Part shown: positions 1-7,206 of the stretch, one piece after another
Numbering within the stretch: the first letter of the stretch is position 1
Layout: each line of letters starts with the position of its first letter
Assembly: GCA_934647145.1 (NCBI GenBank)
Contig: CAKUFB010000010.1
Location: forward strand, 1-22,607
DNA length: 22,607 nucleotides
Direction of reading: 5' to 3'
From: an uncultured Clostridia bacterium
Lineage (GTDB): Bacteria > Bacillota > Clostridia > Christensenellales > Aristaeellaceae
The notes under the pieces: generated by a model
Seen by the model: the letters and a program-made list of their open reading frames with translations, nothing else
What the model was told of the DNA's origin: nothing
Databases searched by the model: none
Program-made: the position numbers and the translations under genes

Positions 1-53
1 AAACTTCGGTGGGGGTCTGGGGGAGCGCGAAGCGAATGCGGAGCCTCCCCCAG
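1..53 (+). repeat. G-rich hairpin repeat (family C), copy 1
   Basis: Begins AAACTTCGG and contains a perfect 9-bp stem, CTGGGGGAG at 17-25 with CTCCCCCAG at 45-53, around a loop rich in GCGAAGCGAA. A near-identical unit lies at 3883-3934, and three inverted copies are in tandem at 8743-9013. No reading frame is conserved between copies, so it is treated as a structural repeat. The window edge may cut its left end. Confidence 0.7.
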
Positions 54-58
54 CCCGC

Positions 59-190
59 GGCGGACAGCGTCCGCCCCAACAATCCGCAGAGAATTCTGCG
101 GATTCTCAGACCTTGGCCGCTTCAATCTATGGCGGCCAACGGTCGTCGATAGAATCGGCGGTAGCAAGTGGCTCCGGGCACTGCCCGGCC
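59..190 (-). repeat. Composite hairpin element (A-B-C-D order), minus-strand orientation
   Basis: Read on the minus strand it has four hairpins in the family order. Hairpin A is CCGGGCACTGCCCGG (174-188), with its constant tail next to it. Hairpin B is at 109-144: GACC plus TTGGCCGC pair with GCGGCCAA plus GGTC, with one bulged base and the loop CATAGATTGAA at 121-131. Hairpin C pairs AATCCGCAGA (81-90) with TCTGCGGATT (95-104). A D-like hairpin, GGCGGAC/GTCCGCC, is at 59-75. It lies antisense to the downstream operon, unlike most copies in this window. Confidence 0.8.
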
Positions 191-269
191 GGCCTGCCGA
201 CCGGTTGTGCGCAGCGGGGAGCGATTATGCAAAATCCGCTCTCAAGTGAAGGGTGGGGACAGTTTCCGG

Positions 270-298
270 TTGCGCGCGAAAAAGGTCGAGTGTATAAT
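270..298 (+). promoter_or_regulatory. Sigma-A-type promoter of the isomerase/oxidoreductase/sulfatase operon
   Basis: TTGCGC at 270-275 and a perfect TATAAT at 293-298 are separated by 17 bp. Transcription would start near 305, leaving a leader of about 29 nt that carries AAGGAGG at 321-327. No operator-like inverted repeat overlaps it; the repeat element to the left stops at about 190. Confidence 0.8.
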
Positions 299-333
299 GA
301 GCTTACCGAGAAAAACACGCAAGGAGGGTTCTC

Positions 334-1128
334 ATGAAACTGGGAGTCAATACGGTACTTTTCAAAATGCTGAATGCGCGCGACGCGATGAAGGCGGTCA
401 AGCTGGCGGGCTACGACGGCGTGGAGCTGTCGGCGATTGCGGGCATGTGCGAGCACCTGGTGCTGGACGCCTGGGAGATGCAGGCTCCGCTGATCAAGGC
501 CTGGGCGAAGGAAGCGGGCGTGGAGCTTCTGTCGATGGAGGTGGCCTCCCTGGACGAGGAGCGCCTGACAAAGGCCTTCAAGGCGGCGCAGTACCTGGGC
601 ATTCCGGTGGTCAACGTGGGCCCGGGCGGCAAGATGGACGTGGAGGAGGACGTGGTGAACTCGATTGCCACCCTGCGCGCGCGCGCCGAGCTGGCCGCGC
701 AGTACGGCGTGACCCTGTGCACCAAGGCGCATGTGGGCAACGCCATCCACGACACCCCCACCACCCTGCGCGCGATGAACGAGATTGAGCTGGACTCCTT
801 CGGCGTGGACATGGATCCCAGCCACATCTGGCGTGCGGGCGAGAAGCCTGAAGAGGCGCTGCCGCAGGTCATTTCCCGCGTCAGGCATATCCACATCCGC
901 GACTGCAAGGGCGAGGGCCCGGCCCCGGGCGCACCGGCGCTGCAGGCCTGCGGGCGCGGCGACATCGACCTGGCGGCCTATTTCAAGGTGCTGGTGGACG
1001 CGGACTATCAGGGCCCGGTCTGCCTGGAGGTCATCGGCCCCGAGCTGACCGTGCAGCAGGCGCAGGCAATCGCCAGCGAGAGCTACGGCTACATGAACGC
1101 CATTTTGAAGGGCATGAACGCCCGCTGA
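334..1128 (+). CDS. Sugar phosphate isomerase/epimerase-like TIM-barrel protein
   Basis: A 264-residue protein of the xylose-isomerase-like / AP-endonuclease-2 TIM-barrel fold, which usually isomerises or epimerises keto-sugars in the cytoplasm. No signal peptide is seen. Family landmarks are the start GVNTVLF, YDGVEL near 27-32, GVDMDPSHIW at 157-166 (candidate metal ligands D161 and H164), HIHIRD at 185-190 and CLEV around E232. The strand that normally supplies the first metal-binding Glu (LExH-like) instead reads TKAH at 130-133, with Lys131 at the Glu position, so metal binding may be altered. AAGGAGG lies 6 bp before the ATG. It is first in an operon with an oxidoreductase 10 bp downstream, a pairing known from keto-glycoside and inositol metabolism. 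The substrate cannot be inferred. Confidence 0.85.
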   Translation: MKLGVNTVLFKMLNARDAMKAVKLAGYDGVELSAIAGMCEHLVLDAWEMQAPLIKAWAKEAGVELLSMEVASLDEERLTKAFKAAQYLGIPVVNVGPGGKMDVEEDVVNSIATLRARAELAAQYGVTLCTKAHVGNAIHDTPTTLRAMNEIELDSFGVDMDPSHIWRAGEKPEEALPQVISRVRHIHIRDCKGEGPAPGAPALQACGRGDIDLAAYFKVLVDADYQGPVCLEVIGPELTVQQAQAIASESYGYMNAILKGMNAR

Positions 1129-1138
1129 GGAGCCTGAG

Positions 1139-2188
1139 ATGATCAAGATTGCGATACTGGGCTTTGCCCACGGCCACATCGGCGCGATTGCCCGGCAGTG
1201 GCTCGATCACCCCGCGATGGGCGTCGCGCCCGTGTGCGGCTGGGATCACGACGAGGAGCGCGGCCAGAAGAGCTGCGCGGACTTCGGGATCGAGTTCGTG
1301 CCCGGGCTGAACGACATTCTTTCAAGGGAGGTCTCCGCCGTGATCATCACCTCGGAGACCGACCTGCACGCCCCGCTGGTCGAGGCCGCGGCCGCCGCGC
1401 ACAAGGACGTCATCCTCTACAAGCCCATGGCGCTGACCATGGACGAGGCCGACCGCATCGTCAAGGCCGTCCGCGATCACGGCGTGCGCTTCACCATGGG
1501 CTGGCAGATGCGCACCGACCCGCAGAACCAGAAAATCCGCGAGCTGGTGCGGAGCGAGGCGCTGGGCAAGACCTGCCTGTTCCGCCGCCGCCATGCGCTG
1601 CCCACTCAGGTCTGGAATCACTTCGAAAACACCTGGCACGTCGACCCGAAGCGCAACCGGGACATCTTTGCCGACGATTCGGCGCACCCGATCAACCTGA
1701 TGCTGTGGATGTTCGGCATGCCTGAAACCGTCTCCTGCGAGATGAGCACCATGCTCAACCCGAGGATCGTCAACGACAACGCGGTGGCGCTGTTCAAGTA
1801 CAAAAACGGCCTGATCTGCGAGATCAGCTGCTCGTTCACCTGCGACGCGGCCGAGATCACCACCGAGGTCTACTGCGAAAAGGGCTCGATCCAGCAGTAC
1901 TTTGGCGACAACCCGTCCACCCGCCTGCCCCGGCCGAGCATGCCCGGCCTCAAGTGGTATAAGGAGGGCGACGCGGACTGGACGGACAGCGGCCTGGAAA
2001 GCCCGAAGGCGCACGGCGCGCGGCTGGGCTGGCAGGCCGAGCCGATGGCCGAGTTCCTGAAGGGCGGCGCGCCGATCTGCACCGCCGAGGAGGGCCGCGA
2101 CACGCTGCGCCTGGTGCTCGCCTGCTACCTGTCCGCCCGCGAAGGAAAGCGCGTCTCCGTGTACGACCCGCGCGTCCAGGGAATCTGA
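1139..2188 (+). CDS. Gfo/Idh/MocA family NAD(P)-dependent oxidoreductase
   Basis: A 349-residue cytoplasmic dehydrogenase with an N-terminal Rossmann domain (about 1-120) and a C-terminal alpha/beta substrate domain. The dinucleotide loop is unusual: GFAHGHIG at 8-15 instead of GxGxxG. The family EKP motif reads YKP, with catalytic-type Lys95 kept. A likely catalytic histidine is in DDSAHPINLMLW. It starts 10 bp after the isomerase stop, with AGGAG at 1128-1132 overlapping that stop, so translation is probably coupled. It is more divergent than the three other Gfo/Idh/MocA proteins in the window. The substrate is probably a sugar or polyol, oxidised or reduced at a ring carbon. Confidence 0.88.
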   Translation: MIKIAILGFAHGHIGAIARQWLDHPAMGVAPVCGWDHDEERGQKSCADFGIEFVPGLNDILSREVSAVIITSETDLHAPLVEAAAAAHKDVILYKPMALTMDEADRIVKAVRDHGVRFTMGWQMRTDPQNQKIRELVRSEALGKTCLFRRRHALPTQVWNHFENTWHVDPKRNRDIFADDSAHPINLMLWMFGMPETVSCEMSTMLNPRIVNDNAVALFKYKNGLICEISCSFTCDAAEITTEVYCEKGSIQQYFGDNPSTRLPRPSMPGLKWYKEGDADWTDSGLESPKAHGARLGWQAEPMAEFLKGGAPICTAEEGRDTLRLVLACYLSAREGKRVSVYDPRVQGI

Positions 2189-2217
2189 ATAAACGACCTA
2201 CACAGGAGGAAATCGAT

Positions 2218-3585
2218 ATGAGCAAAAAACCGAACCTGCTGTTTTTCGGCATTGACAGCCTGCGCCGCGACCATATGAGCCACTACGGCTATTCCCGCCT
2301 GACCACCCCCCACATCAGCAGGTATGCCGAGGGCGGCGTGACCTTCAACCACTGCTTCAGCGCGCACATCCCGACCACCCCCGGCTACTCCAACATGATG
2401 ACCGGCCGCGACTGCTTCGGCACCGGCGTGGTGGGCCTGTCCCAGCCGGCGATCGTCGAGGGCGTGCCGGTGCTGGCCGAGATCCTGCGCGACAACGGCT
2501 ACAACACCACCTGCGTGGGCTTCGAGGGCAACGCGGCTGGCCGCGGCTACGACAAGTACATCGGCTTCTCCGGCTGGGGCCCCGATCACGACGACGGACG
2601 CGCCCACAAGGCCGAGAACCTGAACGACGTGGCCATTCCCGAGCTGGAGCGCCTGGCGAAGGAGGACAAGCCCTTCATGCTGTTCCTGCGCCACATGGAT
2701 CCCCACTCCCCCTACCTGGCGCCCGCGCCCTTCAAGGACATGTACTTCCAGGGCGACGCGTGCGACCCGGCCGACAAGCGCATGCAGAAGGTGTACGATT
2801 TCCGCCCCTTCGGCGACTACATCAAGAGCTGGGTGCCCGAGGGCTGCACCAATCCCGACTACGTGATCGCCCAGTATGACGCGGCTGTGACCTACATGGA
2901 CACCTGCATCCAGCAGATCCTGACCAAGCTGCACGACCTGGGTCTGGAGGAGGACACGATCGTGATCTTCGTCTCCGACCACGGCGAGACGCTGTACGAC
3001 CACGACTGCTACTTCGACCATCACGGCATGTACGACTGCACGCTGGTCGTGCCGCTGATCCTGCGCTGGAAGGGCCATCTGCCCGAGGGCAGGCGCTACG
3101 ACGACTACTGCCAGCTCAAGGACGTGACCCCCACCCTGCTCGAGCTGATGGGCATCGAGAACAACCTGCCCATGGAGGGCCGCAGCCTGCTGCCCCTGGT
3201 GCGCGGCGAGAAGCGCGAGAAGGAGCCCGAGTTCTACATCACCGAGTGCACCTGGATGCGCAAGCACGGCTGGCGCACCCCCGAGTGGAAGCTCATGGTC
3301 GCGCTGGAGCCCGACTTCCACTTCAAGCCCGAGGTCGAGCTGTACAACCTGATCAAGGATCCCGAGGAAAACCACAACGTGGCCGAGGAAGAGCCCGAGG
3401 TGGTCGAGGCGCTCAAGAAGCGCATGTACGCCTTCATCGCGAAGCGCGAAAGGGAAACCGGCCGCCCCGCGCCCATCTACGTCAACTTCCTGCGCCCCGA
3501 GGGCCCCTTCAAGACCAGCGAGGAGGCCTACATGGGCAAGTACATCGGCGGCATCGCCGACGCGGTCAAGCTGCAGAAGAAATAG
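2218..3585 (+). CDS. Sulfatase-fold hydrolase with Thr at the catalytic position
   Basis: A 455-residue protein of the sulfatase / alkaline phosphatase superfamily (Pfam sulfatase-type domain). Candidate metal-site residues are D13 in GIDSLRRDH, D161-P-H163 and D254-H255 in FVSDHGE. In true sulfatases the catalytic segment is C/S-x-P-S/A-R followed by xxLLTG. Here the aligned segment is TTPGYSNMMTG (53-63), so Thr53 replaces the Cys/Ser that becomes formylglycine, and Tyr57 replaces the Arg. Thr is the nucleophile in related phosphatases, nucleotide phosphodiesterases and lipoteichoic-acid-synthase-like enzymes. A phosphate-ester hydrolase or transferase is therefore as likely as a sulfatase. 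There is no signal peptide or membrane segment. AGGAGGAAA precedes the ATG. It ends the first operon, and a repeat element begins on the last base of its stop codon. Confidence 0.85.
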   Translation: MSKKPNLLFFGIDSLRRDHMSHYGYSRLTTPHISRYAEGGVTFNHCFSAHIPTTPGYSNMMTGRDCFGTGVVGLSQPAIVEGVPVLAEILRDNGYNTTCVGFEGNAAGRGYDKYIGFSGWGPDHDDGRAHKAENLNDVAIPELERLAKEDKPFMLFLRHMDPHSPYLAPAPFKDMYFQGDACDPADKRMQKVYDFRPFGDYIKSWVPEGCTNPDYVIAQYDAAVTYMDTCIQQILTKLHDLGLEEDTIVIFVSDHGETLYDHDCYFDHHGMYDCTLVVPLILRWKGHLPEGRRYDDYCQLKDVTPTLLELMGIENNLPMEGRSLLPLVRGEKREKEPEFYITECTWMRKHGWRTPEWKLMVALEPDFHFKPEVELYNLIKDPEENHNVAEEEPEVVEALKKRMYAFIAKRERETGRPAPIYVNFLRPEGPFKTSEEAYMGKYIGGIADAVKLQKK

Positions 3586-3710
3586 GCAGGTCGGCAGTGC
3601 CGACGGCCACTTGCTGCCGCGGAGGCCACGCGAATCCTTCGGCCATAGATTAAAGCCTCAGGATTCTTCGCGGTCAGAAAACTCGGGGATAGTGCCCCAC
3701 AAGGGCTACG
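3585..3710 (+). repeat. Composite hairpin element, subclass with TC/TC internal loop
   Basis: Starts on the last base of the sulfatase stop codon. Hairpin A (TCGGCAGTGCCGA, 3591-3603) is followed by the constant tail CACTTGCTGCCGC. Hairpin B pairs AATCCTTCGGC (3633-3643) with GCCTCAGGATT (3655-3665) around CATAGATTAAA, leaving a 2x2 TC/TC internal mismatch. A downstream module containing AGTGCCCCACAAGGG follows, to about 3710. The same module follows the B hairpin at 12774-12806 (minus strand), and a variant of it follows the tandem copies at 17648-17925. Confidence 0.78.
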
Positions 3711-3714
3711 GGCA

Positions 3715-3846
3715 GGCAGGTCGGCAGTGCCGACGGCCACTTGCTGCCGCCGGGTCGAGCGACGAATTCGGAAACCATAGATTCAAGTTTCCGAATTCTG
3801 CGGATTTCCAGAAATCTTCTGGAAATCACAGGTCGGCGCTGCCGAC
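3715..3846 (+). repeat. Composite hairpin element with perfect 12-bp B stem
   Basis: The first 36 bp (3715-3750) are an exact copy of 3585-3620. Hairpin B pairs GAATTCGGAAAC (3764-3775) with GTTTCCGAATTC (3787-3798) around loop CATAGATTCAA. A second hairpin, GATTTCCAGAA/TTCTGGAAATC (3803-3827), takes the place of the usual AATCCGCAG hairpin. The terminal D hairpin GTCGGC/GCCGAC spans 3832-3846. Confidence 0.8.
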
Positions 3847-3882
3847 GCGGAGAATGCCTGCAGGTGACAGTGTCGAGCAGAC

Positions 3883-3934
3883 AAACTTCGGAGGGGGTCT
3901 GGGGGAGCGCGAAGCGAAGCGGAGCCGCCCCCAG
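3883..3934 (+). repeat. G-rich hairpin repeat (family C), copy 2
   Basis: Near-identical to 1-53 and also starting AAACTTCGG. The terminal arms CTGGGGG (3899-3905) and CCCCCAG (3928-3934) pair. The internal GCGAAGCGAAGCG segment is the family hallmark. No coding potential is conserved with the other copies. Confidence 0.7.
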
Positions 3935-3956
3935 TTAGCCCGATGCGGGCAGCGCC

Positions 3957-4078
3957 GGCAGGCTGAGCCTGCACGCACTTGCTGCCGCCGGACAGCACAC
4001 GACCATCGGCCGCCATAGATTGAAGCGGCCGAGGTCTTCGAATCCGCAGGGCTCCTGCGGATTGATGGGTCGGCCCGG
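3957..4078 (+). repeat. Composite hairpin element upstream of the second gene cluster
   Basis: Hairpin A is of the GCAGGCTGAGCCTGC type (3958-3972), followed by its CACTTGCTGCCGCC tail. Hairpin B is at 4001-4036, with arms GACC + TCGGCCGC and GCGGCCGA + GGTC, bulged A4005 and loop CATAGATTGAA (4014-4024). Hairpin C pairs AATCCGCAGG (4041-4050) with CCTGCGGATT (4054-4063). A short TCGGCC/GGCCGA hairpin follows. It ends about 13 bp before the ribosome site of the next gene. No separate promoter is recognisable in this gap. Confidence 0.8.
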
Positions 4079-4103
4079 CCGATCCTAATTGGAGGAAAGA
4101 AAA

Positions 4104-5126
4104 ATGCTCAGAGTATGCGTCATTGGACTGGGTCATATCGGCAATCTGCACGCGACGATTTACGCGGAGGACGAGCTGGTGGAGCTGGTGGGCGTGTGCG
4201 ACCTGATTGAGGAGCGCGCGCAGGCCGCGTCGAAGCGGCTGGGCGTTCCGTACTATCTGGACGCGCCCACCATGCTTCGGGAGCTCAAGCCCGACCTGGT
4301 ATCGGTCGCGACGGGCGGCTACGAGTACTCGTCCGACCATTATCTGCCCACGATTCAGGCGCTGGAGGCCGGCTGTCACGTGCTGTGTGAGAAGCCGATC
4401 AGCAACCTGATCGAGAACGGGCGCGACATGGTGGAGACGGCGAAGCGGCTGAACCGCTGCTTTGCGATCGACTTCAACCACCGCTTCACTCCGGCCGCGC
4501 GGGCGGCGAAGAAATGGCAGGACGAGGGCCTGATCGGCGATTTGCTGTTCTGCAACATGGCGCTGTGGATCGGCAAGCCGCAGCCGCTGGAGTCCCCGTA
4601 TTATCACCTCAAGGCGCTCAACCCGCACTCCTGCGAGATCATTCGCTACTTCATGGGCGACGTGGACGCGGTACAGTGCTTCGCGATGAAGGCGCCCGGC
4701 CGCAACATCTGGTCGACCGCCAGCATCAACATGAAGTTCAAGTGCGGCGCGGTGGGTCACCTGACCTCCAGCTATGACATCGCGCGCGGCCATCCGATGG
4801 AGCGGTGCGAGGTGGCGGGCCTGAAGGGCAGGCTGGTGTTCGAGGACATGTGGCGCGAGGCCACGCTCTACCCGGCGGGCAACCCGGAGAAGCGCGTGTA
4901 CACCAACCCGGTGTTCGGCGGCTTCTCGAATTTCGACGACACCTTCCGCGACCGCATCCGCAGCTTTGTCAGGCAGGTGGAGCGCGGCGACCGTCCCGAC
5001 CAGATCGACGGCAGCGGCGTGCAGGGCCTGAAGGCGCAGATGATCATCCACGCGGCCATCGAGTCGCTGGACACCGGCAGGGTGGTCTATCTGGACGAGA
5101 AATACCCCTGGGCGAAGGAGCTGTAA
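4104..5126 (+). CDS. Gfo/Idh/MocA family oxidoreductase
   Basis: A 340-residue NAD(P)-dependent dehydrogenase. The Rossmann motif GLGHIGNLHA is at 8-17, E96-K97-P98 forms the family EKP motif, and the C-terminal substrate domain contains YHLKALNPHSCEIIRYFMGD. An in-frame TTG lies 15 bp upstream, but GGAGGAAAG at 4091-4099 sits correctly for the ATG at 4104, so that start is chosen. It resembles the protein at 6076-7206 (shared SGYE/GGYE, HLKA...RYFxGD and AVQxF segments), so the two probably arose by duplication and may act on related substrates. An AraC regulator starts 10 bp downstream in the same transcript. Confidence 0.88.
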   Translation: MLRVCVIGLGHIGNLHATIYAEDELVELVGVCDLIEERAQAASKRLGVPYYLDAPTMLRELKPDLVSVATGGYEYSSDHYLPTIQALEAGCHVLCEKPISNLIENGRDMVETAKRLNRCFAIDFNHRFTPAARAAKKWQDEGLIGDLLFCNMALWIGKPQPLESPYYHLKALNPHSCEIIRYFMGDVDAVQCFAMKAPGRNIWSTASINMKFKCGAVGHLTSSYDIARGHPMERCEVAGLKGRLVFEDMWREATLYPAGNPEKRVYTNPVFGGFSNFDDTFRDRIRSFVRQVERGDRPDQIDGSGVQGLKAQMIIHAAIESLDTGRVVYLDEKYPWAKEL

Positions 5127-5136
5127 GGAGCACGCG

Positions 5137-6006
5137 ATGCACACGCTTCATCTGCGCGACCTGATTGCGCCGGATGCCCCGCCGGTTCGGGTCATGGCGG
5201 CCTATCACACCAGCGCCAACCGGCACGATCACGACTTTTTCGAGATGGTGTATGTGACCGACGGCTTCTGCCTGCAGGACGCGGCCGGCTCGGTTTCCCT
5301 GCTGATGGAGGGCGACCTGTTCATCCTGAAGCCGGGCGTGAGCCACAAGTACATGGGCAACCGGGTCACGCACATCTACAACTGCGTCTTTCAGCTGGAC
5401 GCGCTGGGCGAGAGCCTTTCCGAGCTGCGCGCGCTGCCCGGACTGGACAGGCTGTTCAGCGGCGACCTCTCGCTCAACCCGCCCCGGCTGCACCTGTCGC
5501 TGGTCGAGCGAAAGACGGTGCGCAGGATGCTCGCGAACATGTGCGAGGAATGCACGAATCAGCCGATGGGCTGGCGCGTGCGGCTGGCAGGGCAGCTCTC
5601 CGGATTGCTGGTGGAGTATGCCCGGGCGTATCAGGCGCACGTGGGCGCGGCGGAGGAGAGCGGACTGTACTCGACCTACGTGCCCCAGGCGCTGAGCTAC
5701 ATTGACTCGAACTACACCCGAAGCGACCTGACCGTGCAGACCATCGCCTCTCAGGTGGGCGTGACCGGCGACTACCTATCCCGGCAGTTCAGGCAGGTCA
5801 CGGGCATCGCGGTGCAGGAATACCTGAGGCGCTATCGCTTCGCCCGGGCCATGGAGCTGCTGCAGGGCGAGCGGCCGGTGGGCGAGGTGGCTCAGGCGGT
5901 CGGCTTCGGCTCGCTGTGCCACTTTTCCCGCGAGTTCAGGAAGGAGCTGGGCATCACGCCCACGCAGTACCGCCTGCAGGCCGGCAGGGACGATGCGCAG
6001 AGCTGA
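5137..6006 (+). CDS. AraC family transcriptional regulator
   Basis: A 289-residue regulator. Residues about 15-95 look like the cupin-type sensor domain (NRHDHDFFEMVYV, then GDLFILKPGVSHKY). Residues about 185-283 form the paired helix-turn-helix AraC domain, with LTVQTIASQVGVTGDYLSRQF and the family C-terminal signature VAQAVGFGSLCHFSREFRKE. AAGGAG overlaps the stop codon of the preceding oxidoreductase, so it is co-transcribed inside the cluster it probably controls. The inducer is likely a sugar or a pathway intermediate. No operator could be assigned by eye. Genes 4104-8579 and possibly the importer at 9060 are the likely targets. Confidence 0.92.
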   Translation: MHTLHLRDLIAPDAPPVRVMAAYHTSANRHDHDFFEMVYVTDGFCLQDAAGSVSLLMEGDLFILKPGVSHKYMGNRVTHIYNCVFQLDALGESLSELRALPGLDRLFSGDLSLNPPRLHLSLVERKTVRRMLANMCEECTNQPMGWRVRLAGQLSGLLVEYARAYQAHVGAAEESGLYSTYVPQALSYIDSNYTRSDLTVQTIASQVGVTGDYLSRQFRQVTGIAVQEYLRRYRFARAMELLQGERPVGEVAQAVGFGSLCHFSREFRKELGITPTQYRLQAGRDDAQS

Positions 6007-6075
6007 ACAGGAGCGGGCGGGAAAACACCTTTGCGCTGACACAATGAGGATCAAAACATAAGGAGGACACTCACC

Positions 6076-7206
6076 ATGGCATTGAATGTTGCAGTCGTCG
6101 GTATGGGCGGCATCGGCAATACCCACGCCCAGTGCTACTTCGACAACCCCCTGTCCAACCTGGTGGCCGTGTGCGACCTGGTCAAGGAAAAGGCCGACGA
6201 GGCCGCCGAGAAATTCCACTGCCGCGCCTTCTACAGCGAGGAGGAAATGCTGAAGGCCATGCCCGAAATCGACGTGGTTTCGGTCACCACCTCCGGCTAT
6301 GAGAACGGCTCCATGCACTTTGAGCCGGCCATGATCGCGCTGGACTACAAGAAGGCCGTGCTGTGCGAGAAGCCCATCTGCGCCGATGTGCGCGAGGCCC
6401 GCGAGCTGGTGGCCTACGCCGCGAAGAACAAGCTGTACCTGGGCTGCGACCTGAACCACTACTTCACCCAGCCCGCCGAGGACGCGAAGAAGCGCCAGCT
6501 GGACGGCAAGGTGGGCGAGCTGATCTACTGCATCCACAAGGTGGGCTTCAACGGCACCGAGGCCGGCTACAACAAGATGATGGCCCAGCAGTGGCAGATG
6601 CCCTATTCGCACCTGAAGGCCTTCTGTGCGCATCCCTTCTCGGTCATGCGCTACTTCTGCGGCGACATCATCGCCGTGCAGGCCTTCCTGGACAAGCCGG
6701 GCGTGCGCCGCACCGCCGAGGACGCGATGCTGTCCGTCAACTCCATCCACGTCAAGTTCGCCAACGGCGGCGTGGGCTACCTGATCACGCAGCGCGGCGA
6801 CGCGATGTTCGGCTACGGCGGCTGGTGGAGCTATGAGCACTGCGGCTCCAAGAGCACCTTCGCCATCGAGAACTGCGTCGAGAAGCTGCATGTCTGGGAT
6901 CCCAAGGAATTCGATACCAGCCGCGGCACGATGAACCAGGCCACTCCCGAGCCGGTCACCACCGACTACGGCGTGTCCTCCTTCGGCGCGACCTTCCCCC
7001 GCCGCATCAACGCCTTCCTCGAGGACGTGACCAATAAGGTGCCCTACGAGTACCTGCGCGCCTCCGGCCGCGACGCGCTGGCCACGCTGGAGTATACCTT
7101 CGCCGCGATCAAGTCCTATGAAAACGGCGGCGCGCTGGTCGTGCCCGAGATGCTGCCCCCGATGCACGGCGACATCTCCCGCATCAAGACGCCCTGGGAC
7201 AAGTAA
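6076..7206 (+). CDS. Gfo/Idh/MocA family oxidoreductase
   Basis: A 376-residue dehydrogenase. The dinucleotide loop GMGGIGNTHA is at 9-18 and the EKP motif is at 98-100. The substrate domain carries YSHLKAFCAHPFSVMRYFCGD, like its neighbour at 4104-5126. AAGGAGG lies about 9 bp before the ATG. A 69-bp gap separates it from the AraC gene; a TTGCGC sits in that gap at 6031-6036, but there is no convincing -10, so read-through from upstream is more likely. Its stop codon overlaps the start of the sulfatase gene by one base (TAATG), which implies translational coupling and probably one substrate pathway. Confidence 0.88.
   Translation: MALNVAVVGMGGIGNTHAQCYFDNPLSNLVAVCDLVKEKADEAAEKFHCRAFYSEEEMLKAMPEIDVVSVTTSGYENGSMHFEPAMIALDYKKAVLCEKPICADVREARELVAYAAKNKLYLGCDLNHYFTQPAEDAKKRQLDGKVGELIYCIHKVGFNGTEAGYNKMMAQQWQMPYSHLKAFCAHPFSVMRYFCGDIIAVQAFLDKPGVRRTAEDAMLSVNSIHVKFANGGVGYLITQRGDAMFGYGGWWSYEHCGSKSTFAIENCVEKLHVWDPKEFDTSRGTMNQATPEPVTTDYGVSSFGATFPRRINAFLEDVTNKVPYEYLRASGRDALATLEYTFAAIKSYENGGALVVPEMLPPMHGDISRIKTPWDK

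Noticed and set aside
127..1179. Long minus-strand open frames opposite the isomerase and similar ones opposite most genes
   Set aside because: High GC with GC-rich third positions creates long mirror frames. They lack ribosome sites and have low-complexity Val/Ala/Gly/His/Arg composition.
3585..4078. Insertion sequence or MITE with transposase
   Set aside because: No transposase or plausible terminal inverted repeats with target duplications are seen. Mobilisation in trans cannot be excluded.
6031..6059. Promoter before the oxidoreductase at 6076
   Set aside because: TTGCGC is present, but nothing resembling TATAAT is found at 16-18 bp spacing.
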